46,515 bases of DNA from Pseudoflavonifractor phocaeensis. GTDB taxonomy: Bacteria; Bacillota; Clostridia; Oscillospirales; Oscillospiraceae. Every line of letters begins with the position of its first letter. The stretch's first letter is position 1. Where the stretch lies: contig NZ_JACJLC010000022.1 in the NCBI RefSeq assembly GCF_016901955.1, positions 1-46,515 of the forward strand. Reading direction: 5' to 3'. The notes under the pieces are model-generated. The model saw nothing but the letters and a program-made list of their open reading frames with translations. It had not been told where the DNA came from and searched no databases. This document shows, in pieces, positions 35,017 through 41,894 of this stretch. Made by a program: the position numbers and the translations under genes.

Positions 35017-37131
35017 ATGCCCCATATCCAACAACTTGACCCCCACGTAGCCGACCTGATCGCCGCCGGCGAGGTGGTGGAGCGGCCCGCCTCCGTGGTG
35101 AAGGAGCTGATGGAAAACGCCATCGACGCCGGAGCGGACAAGCTGACGGTGGAGATCCAGCACGGGGGCATGACCCTCATCCGGGTCACCGACAACGGCT
35201 GCGGCATTGCCGCCGGGGAAGCGGAGACCGCCTTCCTCCGTCACGCCACCAGCAAGCTGCGCACCGAGTACGATCTGGAGGCCATCGGCACTCTGGGCTT
35301 CCGGGGGGAGGCCCTGGCCGCCATCTCCGCCGTCTCCCGCATCCAGTTGCTCACCCGCACCAACCGGGAGGAGCTGGGCACCGCTCTCTCCCTGGAGGGT
35401 GGGCTGGTGGTGGACCACGAGGAGGCCGGCTGTCCCCAGGGCACCACCATGGTGGTGAAGGACCTGTTCTACAATACCCCCGCCCGGCTGAAGTTTATGA
35501 AAAAGGACGCCTACGAGGGGGCGGCCTGCTTCGCCATGGCCCAGCGGGTGGCTCTGTCCCACCCGGAGGTCAGCGTGAAATTCCTCCGGGACGGCAGGCA
35601 GGAACTGCTCACCCCCGGAGACGGCCAGCTGAAGTCCGCCCTGTACGCCGTGCTGGGCCGGGACCTGGCCCTGGGCTTCACCCCGGTACGGGGCTCCGGA
35701 GAGGACATGAGCGTGTCCGGCTTCGTGTCCCTGCCCACCTGCTGCCGGGGCAGCCGGGGCTATCAGCACTTCTTCGTCAACGGGCGGTATGTGAAAAGCC
35801 GCACCATGATGGCCGCCCTGGAGGAGGCCTACGCCAACCAGAAGATGGTGGGCAAGTTTCCCGGCTGCGTCCTCCACCTCACCACCAGGCTCAACGCCGT
35901 GGACGTGAATGTCCACCCCACCAAGCAGGAGGTGAAGTTCGGCAGCGAGAAAAAGGTGTTTGACGCGGTGTATTACGCGGTCAAGTCCACTCTGGAGGCC
36001 GACCGCTCCCGGCCCGCCGCCCTGGGTGAGGAGCCCCCCCGGCGGGCGATCCGGCAGGCGGATACCGTCACCCCCAATCAGACCGCCTTCCGGACCATGA
36101 CGGCAGAGCAGTTCCGCAAAGCGGCGGACAGGGGCGGCGGGTCGTTGCCCCTCCACGATTTTACCGCTCCAGGGGCCGGACGCCAGACGACTCAAGCCGC
36201 CCTGTTCCCGGAACGCGCCGGGCACACACTGTGCGCCCCTACGGAGGGGCCGGACAAGCCCGACCGATCCGAGCCCCTGCACCCACGGGCGGGTCTGAGA
36301 CCCGCCCCCACGGAGGAGCAGCTCTCCGCTTCGCCCGTAGGGGCCGGACACCGTCCGGCCCAATCTCCCCCGCTCCCGGCGGACGGCGGGCGGCCACAGG
36401 CCGCCCCTACGGCGGGGCCGAACAAGCCCGACCAATCCGCCCCCCTGCACCCACGGGCGGGTCTGGGACCCGCCCCTACGGAGGGGCAGCCTTCCGTCTC
36501 GCCCGTAGAGGCCGGCGTCCCCGACGGCCCGTGCAACCCCGCCTCCGCCGATCCGGTCCCGGAGGAAATCCCCTGGCGACTGGCGGGAGAGGTGCTCAAC
36601 ACCTACATCATTGTAGAGCAGGGGGACAAGGTGCTCCTCATTGACAAGCACGCCGCCCATGAGCGGATGAACTTCGACCGGCTGAAGGCGGCGGGGTACC
36701 GGCCCATGGTCCAGACCCTGCTTACCCCGGTGGTGTTCACCCCCCCGGCGGAGGAGGGGGCCGCCCTGCTGGCCCGGCTCCCCCTGCTGGAGCGGTTCGG
36801 GTTTGAGGCGGAGGACTTCGGCGGCGGGGCCCTCATCGTCCGCACCGCCCCCGACGACGTGGCGGCGGGGGCCATCCCCGACCTGCTGCTGGAGCTGGCG
36901 GGTAAGCTGCTCACCTGCGGTACCGCCGATCCGGAGGCCGCCCGGGACGCCCTGCTCCACACCATGGCCTGCAAGGCGGCCATCAAGGGGGGGCAGAAAA
37001 ACGGGGAGGCTGAGCTACGGAAGGTAGCGGAGGCCGTGATGGCCGGTACGGTCAAGTACTGCCCCCATGGCCGCCCGGTGGCGATAGAATTGACCCGCCA
37101 GCAGATTGAAAAGCGGTTCGGGAGAGCGTAA
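35017..37131 (+). CDS. mutL: DNA mismatch repair protein MutL with a REP-derived linker
   Basis: A 704-residue MutL. The N-terminal GHKL ATPase (residues 1-330) has ELMENAIDAGA, DNGCGI and GFRGEALAAISAV. The C-terminal dimerisation/endonuclease domain (about 510-704) has DKHAAHERMNFDRL, a variant of the DQHA(X)2E(X)4E metal motif, plus ACKAAIKGG and CPHGRP, so a nicking MutL is likely, with Lys in place of Gln. The linker, residues about 401-488, is made of five REP palindromes in frame and contains a 56-residue tandem duplication. ATG at 35017 follows CAGGTG. It is followed directly by hfq; the usual miaA between them is missing here. Confidence 0.95.
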   Translation: MPHIQQLDPHVADLIAAGEVVERPASVVKELMENAIDAGADKLTVEIQHGGMTLIRVTDNGCGIAAGEAETAFLRHATSKLRTEYDLEAIGTLGFRGEALAAISAVSRIQLLTRTNREELGTALSLEGGLVVDHEEAGCPQGTTMVVKDLFYNTPARLKFMKKDAYEGAACFAMAQRVALSHPEVSVKFLRDGRQELLTPGDGQLKSALYAVLGRDLALGFTPVRGSGEDMSVSGFVSLPTCCRGSRGYQHFFVNGRYVKSRTMMAALEEAYANQKMVGKFPGCVLHLTTRLNAVDVNVHPTKQEVKFGSEKKVFDAVYYAVKSTLEADRSRPAALGEEPPRRAIRQADTVTPNQTAFRTMTAEQFRKAADRGGGSLPLHDFTAPGAGRQTTQAALFPERAGHTLCAPTEGPDKPDRSEPLHPRAGLRPAPTEEQLSASPVGAGHRPAQSPPLPADGGRPQAAPTAGPNKPDQSAPLHPRAGLGPAPTEGQPSVSPVEAGVPDGPCNPASADPVPEEIPWRLAGEVLNTYIIVEQGDKVLLIDKHAAHERMNFDRLKAAGYRPMVQTLLTPVVFTPPAEEGAALLARLPLLERFGFEAEDFGGGALIVRTAPDDVAAGAIPDLLLELAGKLLTCGTADPEAARDALLHTMACKAAIKGGQKNGEAELRKVAEAVMAGTVKYCPHGRPVAIELTRQQIEKRFGRA
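36217..36515 (+). repeat. In-frame REP cluster and 168-base tandem duplication in mutL
   Basis: Five palindromes of the REP family lie at 36217-36242, 36285-36311, 36336-36360, 36386-36410 and 36453-36480, most with CCCCTAC or GTAGGGGC at one end. Unit 1 (36236-36403) and unit 2 (36404 to about 36515, truncated) are a tandem duplication with a period of 168 bases, which keeps the frame. The peptide repeats as APTEGPDKPDRSEPLHPRAG and APTAGPNKPDQSAPLHPRAG. It forms the disordered linker of MutL. Confidence 0.88.
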
Positions 37132-37200
37132 GGACGGGGCAGGGGGCAGCGGAATGGCGCGCCGGGGTCGTCGCGCCCCACAGGGCCGGACAATCACCGG

Positions 37201-37224
37201 CGGGCGGCCACAGGCCGCCCCTAC
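37201..37224. repeat. GTAG REP element between mutL and hfq
   Basis: CGGGCGGCC-ACA-GGCCGCCCCTAC: a perfect stem with a 3-base loop and CTAC at the right end. The gap 37132-37353 holds otherwise only the hfq promoter. Confidence 0.8.
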
Positions 37225-37309
37225 AGATCTGAACCTCATCTCCCCTGCATAGGCTTGTCCCGGGAAATGTAATTCCTTCTCCGGGATTCGACCAAAGCCG
37301 CCCCGGATT

Positions 37310-37320
37310 TGGTATATATT
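37310..37320 (+). promoter_or_regulatory. Extended -10 promoter of hfq
   Basis: TGGTATATA (37310-37318) is an extended -10 box; no good -35 box lies at the right distance. The start codon is about 35 bases further. Confidence 0.45.
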
Positions 37321-37353
37321 GGATGCATCTCAGAGAAAAAGGAGTGCATCCGC

Positions 37354-37590
37354 ATGCAAAAGACACCCAACCTGCAAGACCTCTTTCTGCTTCGGGCCCG
37401 GCGGACCCGGGCCAATGTTACCGCCTTTCTTATGAACGGCTACCAGCTCAAGGGCCAGATCGTGGGGTACGACGCCTTTGTAGTGGTACTTATGACAGGG
37501 GACAGGCAGCAGGTCATTTACAAGCACGCCATCTCCACCATCGTGCCCGAGCGGGCCATTTCTCTGGAGCGGGAGGAGCGTGCCGACTGA
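37354..37590 (+). CDS. hfq: RNA chaperone Hfq
   Basis: A 78-residue Sm-like protein that forms a hexameric ring and binds small RNAs and mRNAs. Sm1 is visible as NVTAFLMNGYQLKGQIVGYD with the conserved fold residues, and Sm2 as QVIYKHAISTIVP, where YKHA replaces the more common YKHAIS-type motif exactly. The N-terminal QxxxL binding residues appear as NLQDLFLL. ATG at 37354 has AAGGAG nine bases upstream; an earlier in-frame start would lie before the ribosome site. It is the first of a close run with the HlyD-like gene, 13 bases apart. Confidence 0.94.
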   Translation: MQKTPNLQDLFLLRARRTRANVTAFLMNGYQLKGQIVGYDAFVVVLMTGDRQQVIYKHAISTIVPERAISLEREERAD

Positions 37591-37603
37591 CAAAGGAGAA
37601 CCT

Positions 37604-38890
37604 ATGAAACAAGGCAACCTGACCGCCCGTATCATCATGCTGCTGGTGCTGGCCGCTGTGCTCATCACCCTGGGAATGAGCGCCTGGAGTCAGTTCCGGG
37701 TCCTCTACCCCACGGTGGTGGCCTATTCCTATACGGTGGACGACAGCGTGGAGGCCACCGGCTTTGTGGTACGGGACGAGCTGGTGCTCACCGGCGTGGG
37801 GGGCACTGTGGAGATGCTGCCGGACGAGGGAGAAAAGGTGAGCCAGGGAGGCACCGTGGCCCTGCTCTACCAGAGCGAGGCTGGTATCTCCCAGCGGGAG
37901 ACCCTGGAGCAGCTCAACCTGGAGAAGGAGCAGCTGGAGTACGCCCTGTCCACCCTGGGCGGCGGCGGAGGCGAGTCGGTCCAGCTCAGCAACCAGGTGG
38001 CAGACGCCATGGCCTCCCTCCGGGGGGCGGCGGCCTCCGGGGATCTGACCGGACTGGAGCGGCAGGCCCTGGAGCTGAAGAGCCTGATCTACAAGCGCAG
38101 CTATAACCTGGAGGATGGGACGGATACCGCCGCCACCCTCCAGGCCTCCCTGGACAGCGTCAACGCCCAGATCGAGGCCCTGACCCTCCAGGCCTCCCAG
38201 AGCACCAGCCGGGTCACCGCCCCCCAGCCGGGGACCTTCTCCGGCCTGGTGGACGGGTATGAGGCCGTGCTCACCCCGGCGTCCCTGGACACCATGACCC
38301 TGGCCCAGTTCCGCCAGCTGGAGAGACAAGCCTTGTCGGAAAACACCGCCGCCATCGGCAAGCTCATCACCGACTCCAGCTGGTACTTCGTCTGTCCCCT
38401 GACAGAGGAGGACGCCGGCCGGCTGGTGGAGGGCCGCACCATCACCGTCCGTTTCTCCCGGGACTGGTCCGGGGAGGTGGACATGACGGTGGAGCGGCTG
38501 GGCGCGGCGGAGGACGGCCAGGTGCTGGCGGTGCTGTCCACCGATAAGTTCCTGTCGGACACCACCCTCCTCCGCCGCCAGACAGTGGAGCTGGTCTTTG
38601 ACTCGGTCAACGGCATCCGGGTGCCCAAGGAGGCCCTGCGGGTGGAGCAGAAAACGGTCACCGATGAGGAGACCGGAGAGGAGTCCACCGTGAGCATCAC
38701 CTGCGTCTACGCCCTGGTGGGTCAGCAGGCTGAGCTCAAACAGGTGGAGGTGGTGGCAGAGGAGGAAAACTACCTCCTGGTCACCCCGGTCACCGGCACG
38801 GCCGCGTCCCAGTCTAAAAAAGCCCTGCGGTCGGGCGATCAGATCATTATTTCCTCCGGCGAGCTGTACGACGGCAAGGTCATCAACTGA
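37604..38890 (+). CDS. HlyD-like membrane-anchored adaptor protein
   Basis: A 428-residue protein with one N-terminal membrane segment (residues 8-26) and a large outer domain. GFVVRDELVLTGVGGTVEML and a second half-motif near VTAPQPGTFSGLVDGYE form the split lipoyl/barrel-sandwich hybrid of HlyD/RND adaptors, with a coiled coil between them (residues about 105-200). No transporter gene is nearby. Proteins of this type lie next to ylmE and sepF in many Clostridia, and a role in envelope assembly or division is possible but unproven. ATG follows AAAGGAG. The broken motifs here are given only in part. Confidence 0.8.
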   Translation: MKQGNLTARIIMLLVLAAVLITLGMSAWSQFRVLYPTVVAYSYTVDDSVEATGFVVRDELVLTGVGGTVEMLPDEGEKVSQGGTVALLYQSEAGISQRETLEQLNLEKEQLEYALSTLGGGGGESVQLSNQVADAMASLRGAAASGDLTGLERQALELKSLIYKRSYNLEDGTDTAATLQASLDSVNAQIEALTLQASQSTSRVTAPQPGTFSGLVDGYEAVLTPASLDTMTLAQFRQLERQALSENTAAIGKLITDSSWYFVCPLTEEDAGRLVEGRTITVRFSRDWSGEVDMTVERLGAAEDGQVLAVLSTDKFLSDTTLLRRQTVELVFDSVNGIRVPKEALRVEQKTVTDEETGEESTVSITCVYALVGQQAELKQVEVVAEEENYLLVTPVTGTAASQSKKALRSGDQIIISSGELYDGKVIN

Positions 38891-38940
38891 CCTGCCGTCC
38901 CAACCGCCTAGTCTGTGTGTATTTTTTGGAGGTGCTTTCC

Positions 38941-39648
38941 ATGTCTCTGGCAGAGAATATTGCTCAGGTCAAAGCCAACATTGCCGCCGCCGCAAAAGAG
39001 GTGGGGCGGGATCCATCCGAAATCACCCTGGTGGCCGCCACCAAGGTCCAGACCTCGGACACCATCCGTCAGGCCATCGCCGCCGGCATCACCGTGTGCG
39101 GGGAAAACCGGGTGCAGGAGATGACCGCCCATCTGGACGACGACGCCTACGCCGGGGCCGCCCTCCACTTTATCGGTCACCTCCAGACCAACAAGGTACG
39201 CCAGGTGGTGGGCCGGGTGGACCTGATCGAGTCGGTGGGCTCCGCCCATCTGCTGGAGGCCATTCAGGCCCAGGCAGCCAAGCTGGACCTGGTGCAGGAC
39301 ATCCTGCTGGAGGTGAACATCGGGGACGAGGACTCCAAGAGCGGAGTTGCTCCGTCGGAGGTGCTGGAGCTGGCCAGAAAGGCCGCCGCCTGCCCCAATG
39401 TGCGTCTGCGGGGCCTGATGGCCATCCCCCCGGTGGCTGAGGGTCCTCAGGGCAACCGGCCATTTTTTGCAAAAATGCGCCAGCTTTATGTTGACATAAG
39501 CACCAAGATGTCGGATAATGATACCATCATTGACTGTCTTTCCATGGGAATGAGCGGCGATTATCAGGACGCCGTTCGGGAGGGCGCCACTTTGGTCCGG
39601 GTGGGCACCGCGCTGTTTGGCCCCCGCCCGCCCATCCATCATATTTGA
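38941..39648 (+). CDS. ylmE: YggS/YlmE family PLP-homeostasis protein
   Basis: A 235-residue single-domain PLP protein with an alanine racemase N-terminal barrel. The PLP lysine is in LVAATKVQTSD, and CGENRVQEM and FIGHLQTNKVR are family signatures, as is the C-terminal SMGMSGDYQDAVREGATLVR. It keeps free PLP and amino-acid pools balanced and has no known racemase activity. ATG at 38941 follows GGAGGT by seven bases. It lies just before sepF, as in Firmicutes division clusters (ylmD-ylmE-sepF). Confidence 0.95.
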   Translation: MSLAENIAQVKANIAAAAKEVGRDPSEITLVAATKVQTSDTIRQAIAAGITVCGENRVQEMTAHLDDDAYAGAALHFIGHLQTNKVRQVVGRVDLIESVGSAHLLEAIQAQAAKLDLVQDILLEVNIGDEDSKSGVAPSEVLELARKAAACPNVRLRGLMAIPPVAEGPQGNRPFFAKMRQLYVDISTKMSDNDTIIDCLSMGMSGDYQDAVREGATLVRVGTALFGPRPPIHHI

Positions 39649-39670
39649 AGTTGTGCAGGAGGTACCGATT

Positions 39671-40183
39671 ATGGGATTGTTTGACGAACTGCGGCGGCTG
39701 GCCCGCCCCTACGAGGACGAGGCAGTAGAGGACGAGTACGAGGACGAGTTTGAGCCCGTCTCCCGCAGCGAGCGGATGGACCGCACCGGCGGCGACCGGA
39801 TCGAGCGCAAGGCCGTCAAGAGCCAATCCACCCAGGAATCCACCGGCAGCTTCTATTCCGCCGACAGCGAGCGCCGCAGCAACAAGGTGGTCAACATCCA
39901 CACCACCACCCAGCTCCAGGTGGTGCTGGTAAAGCCCGAGCGGTTTGAGAACGCCAGTGAGATCGCCGACCACCTGCGCGAGAAACGCACCGTGGTCCTC
40001 AATCTGGAATCCACCAACAAGGATATCGCCCGCCGCCTGCTGGATTTCCTGTCCGGCGTGGCCTACGCCAACGAGGGCAAGATCAAGAAGGTGGCCATCT
40101 CTACTTACATCATCACGCCCTACAACGTAGATATCCTGGGCGATCTCATCGACGAGCTGGAGAACAACGGCCTGTATTTCTAA
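39671..40183 (+). CDS. sepF: Cell division protein SepF
   Basis: A 170-residue SepF. The N-terminal 15 residues (GLFDELRRLARPY) are the amphipathic membrane-binding helix. An acidic, disordered linker follows (residues 16-75), and the folded SepF domain spans about 78-170 (VVLVKPERFENASEIADHLR; TNKDIARRLLDFLSG). It tethers FtsZ to the membrane and shapes the septum. ATG follows AGGAGG by eight bases. The last 54 bases (40130-40183, DILGDLIDELENNGLYF) recur twice downstream; the complete gene itself is intact. Confidence 0.95.
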   Translation: MGLFDELRRLARPYEDEAVEDEYEDEFEPVSRSERMDRTGGDRIERKAVKSQSTQESTGSFYSADSERRSNKVVNIHTTTQLQVVLVKPERFENASEIADHLREKRTVVLNLESTNKDIARRLLDFLSGVAYANEGKIKKVAISTYIITPYNVDILGDLIDELENNGLYF

Positions 40184-40230
40184 CATGGCCACCGGGCCCC
40201 GCCGCAGGCGGGGCGGCGGTTACGCCGTTC

Positions 40231-40387
40231 AAGCGTTTTTGCGCAGCAAAAACCTTGATGCCGGGCGAATTCACTTCGCCCGCGCAGATATAAAACCGGG
40301 GCCCCCGCACGATGCACAGCATCGGGTGGGGCGGACATCCTGGGCGATCTCATCGACGAACTGGAAAACAACGGGCTGTATTTCTAA
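40231..40387 (+). repeat. 103-base palindromic element fused to a copy of the sepF 3' end (unit 1)
   Basis: Bases 40231-40333 form a palindrome-rich element: TTTTTGC-GCA-GCAAAAA, GGGCGAA-TTCAC-TTCGCCC, and CACGATGC-ACA-GCATCG. Bases 40334-40387 then repeat the last 17 codons and stop of sepF, with only synonymous changes (GAC, GAA, GAA, GGG). The frame is open back to a stop at 40256-40258 but has no ATG, GTG or TTG start, so it is not a normal gene. The 47 bases before it hold a GC-rich hairpin. Confidence 0.9.
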
Positions 40388-40441
40388 AAGTACGTTCAGA
40401 AGAGCACCGTCCACGTTGTTTCGCCGGGAGTCCGGCGTCCC

Positions 40442-40598
40442 AAGCGTTTTGGCGGAGCCAAAACCTTGATGCCGGGCGAATTCACTTCGCCCGTGCAGAT
40501 CAAATCCCGGGGTCCCCGCACGATGCCCGGCATCGGGTGGGGCGGACATTCTGGGCGATCTCATCGACGAACTGGAGAACAACGGGCTGTATTTCTGA
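40442..40598 (+). repeat. 103-base palindromic element fused to a copy of the sepF 3' end (unit 2)
   Basis: The same layout as 40231-40387 and the same length: a 103-base element (40442-40544), about 90 % identical by eye, with the left hairpin changed to GTTTTGGC-GGA-GCCAAAAC so that pairing is kept. It is joined at the same codon to the sepF 3' end (40545-40598). Differences from copy 1 are synonymous, and the stop is TGA instead of TAA. Confidence 0.9.
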
Positions 40599-40636
40599 CG
40601 GCAACCGGGGCGTCGGGGATGCCGCCCCCTACACGA

Positions 40637-40664
40637 CGTAGGGGCGGGCCTCCCGGACCGCCCG
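40637..40664. repeat. GTAG REP element before divIVA
   Basis: CGTAGGGGCGG, a short imperfect stem (GGGCGG with CCGCCC) and CCCG. It lies 40 bases before the divIVA start. Confidence 0.65.
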
Positions 40665-40704
40665 TCATACTGGAAAAGATATATACAAATCGGGGGAATA
40701 ACAT

Positions 40705-41436
40705 ATGCTGACACCGCAGGAAGTCTCTGAACACGCCTTTACCAAGGCATTCAACGGATACAACATGACAATGGTGGACGAATTTCTGGATATCCTGACG
40801 GCGGACTATACCTCCCTCTACAAGGAAAACGCCACCCTGAAGGCCAAGATGAAGGTGTTGGTGGACAAGGTGGAGGAGTACCGCTCCACCGAGGACGCCA
40901 TGCGCAAGGCCCTGATGACCGCCCAGAAGATGGCCGACGACATGGTGGCCGAGGCCGAGAGCAAGCGGGATCAGCTGATGCAGAACGCCGAGGCCGACGC
41001 CAAATCCCGTATGGCCCAGCTCCAGCAGTCCGTCCGGGACGAGGAGCTGCGCCTGGCCGCCGCCCAGCAGGCCACCGCTTCCTACGTGGACAAGCTGAAG
41101 GAGCTCTATCAGCACGAGATGGACTATCTCACCGGCCTGTCCAAGCTGACCGCGCCCGCCGTCCCCGTCTCCGCCGACCCGGTGGGGGATACCGCCCGGG
41201 CCATCGAGGAGAACGTGGAAAAGCTGATCCAGTCCGAGGAGGCCGAGAACGCCCCCGCCCAGCCCTCGGAAGAGTCCTCCAGCCTGTATGCCGAGCTGAT
41301 GGAGCTGAGCAACAAGAGTGAGCCCGAGCCCCAGCCGAAGCCCCAGCCCGCGGAAGAGGATCCGGTGCTGTCCGAGCCCACCCGGCGTATTGATTTCTCC
41401 AACCTCCAGTTTGGGAAGGATTACGAAATCCGCTGA
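40705..41436 (+). CDS. divIVA: DivIVA domain-containing protein
   Basis: A 243-residue DivIVA. The N-terminal lipid-binding motif (MLTPQEVSEHAFTKAFNGYN) and the first coiled coil (MVDEFLDILTADYTSLYKEN) are typical, followed by a long coiled coil to about residue 140. The C-terminal 100 residues are acidic, Pro-rich and variable (EPEPQPKPQPAEED), ending DFSNLQFGKDYEIR. DivIVA marks negatively curved membrane at poles and septa and recruits division or cell-wall proteins. It follows sepF, as in most Firmicutes. ATG has GGGGGAA upstream. The last 20 coding bases plus stop are duplicated directly behind the gene. Confidence 0.93.
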   Translation: MLTPQEVSEHAFTKAFNGYNMTMVDEFLDILTADYTSLYKENATLKAKMKVLVDKVEEYRSTEDAMRKALMTAQKMADDMVAEAESKRDQLMQNAEADAKSRMAQLQQSVRDEELRLAAAQQATASYVDKLKELYQHEMDYLTGLSKLTAPAVPVSADPVGDTARAIEENVEKLIQSEEAENAPAQPSEESSSLYAELMELSNKSEPEPQPKPQPAEEDPVLSEPTRRIDFSNLQFGKDYEIR

Positions 41437-41465
41437 CCTGGGAAGGATTACGAAATCCGCTGACC
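41412..41465 (+). repeat. Perfect 27-base tandem duplication of the divIVA 3' end
   Basis: Bases 41412-41438 and 41439-41465 are identical and contain GGGAAGGATTACGAAATCCG, stop codon TGA and CC. The first copy ends the divIVA gene (GKDYEIR, stop); the second is noncoding. Confidence 0.95.
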
Positions 41466-41469
41466 CCCC

Positions 41470-41498
41470 TTGACAGGAGCCTTTGGAACAGGTAAGAT
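41470..41498 (+). promoter_or_regulatory. ileS: Promoter of the ileS T-box transcript
   Basis: TTGACA (41470-41475) and TAAGAT (41493-41498) are 17 bases apart. It lies between the duplicated divIVA tail and the divIVA terminator, so the T-box RNA would start inside the terminator hairpin. Confidence 0.8.
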
Positions 41499-41536
41499 AC
41501 TGGGAGACGCCGGAACCGGCGTCTCCCAGTGTTTTT
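41499..41536 (+). terminator. Terminator of divIVA
   Basis: A 15-bp perfect stem (41499-41513 with 41516-41530, AA loop) followed by GTTTTT. The predicted ileS transcript would start within its left arm and keep a shorter hairpin. Confidence 0.9.
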
Positions 41537-41548
41537 CATACGCAAAAT

Positions 41549-41779
41549 GCTGTGACGGGGACGAGTAGCCATCCCACCCCTGCCCAGAGAGCCGCCGATC
41601 GGTGCGAGGCGGTCAGGGCGGCTGGCGAAGATCACCCCGGAGCGGCCCGCTGAACCCACAGTAGGCGGGCACGGCTGGCCCCGTTACCGGCTATTGAGGG
41701 GTCCCGGTCTGCCCGGGACAACGAGAGTGGTACCGCAGAGGTGTGCGCCTTTGTCTCTTGGGAGACAGGGGCGCTTTTT
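41549..41779 (+). promoter_or_regulatory. Isoleucine T-box leader of ileS
   Basis: A T-box riboswitch that senses uncharged tRNA-Ile. Stem I is seen from GACGGGGACGAGTAG on, with AGAGAG (41585-41590) and the GGTGCGA distal loop motif (41601-41607). The likely specifier is ATC (41631-41633) in GAAGATCACC. The T-box core AACGAGAGTGGTACCGC is at 41720-41736. The terminator is a 13-bp stem (41745-41757 with 41762-41774) and TTTTT. Uncharged tRNA-Ile should favour the antiterminator and ileS expression. Confidence 0.93.
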
Positions 41780-41798
41780 GTTTGTTCTGTTTTACCAC

Positions 41799-41847
41799 GC
41801 CCCCTCATCCGGCCCTGTGGGCCACCTTCCCCTTGAGGGGGAAGGTC
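41799..41847. repeat. Intergenic repeat family 2, shortened copy
   Basis: GCCCCCTCATCCGG, GGCCC-TGT-GGGCC and ACCTTCCCC-TTGA-GGGGGAAGGT. It lies between the T-box terminator and ileS, in opposite orientation to 34892-34948. Confidence 0.75.
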
Positions 41848-41894
41848 TATCCCATCGTTTTCTATTGATTTCAAAATAAAAAGGAGAACCACCC

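Noticed and set aside
36217-36515. Frameshift or misassembly in mutL
   Set aside because: The frame stays open, the duplication period is a multiple of three, and both MutL domains on either side are intact.
40334-40387. A second, shortened sepF pseudogene
   Set aside because: Only the last 54 bases are present, in two copies joined at the same codon to the same element, which is better described as a repeat unit than as gene decay.
40130-40598. CRISPR-like array
   Set aside because: Only three units with gene-end sequence and long structured spacers; no uniform short repeat and no cas gene.
40184-40641. Two small plus-strand frames over the sepF tail repeats
   Set aside because: They read the repeats in a different frame from the sepF peptide and lack ribosome sites, so they are not called genes.
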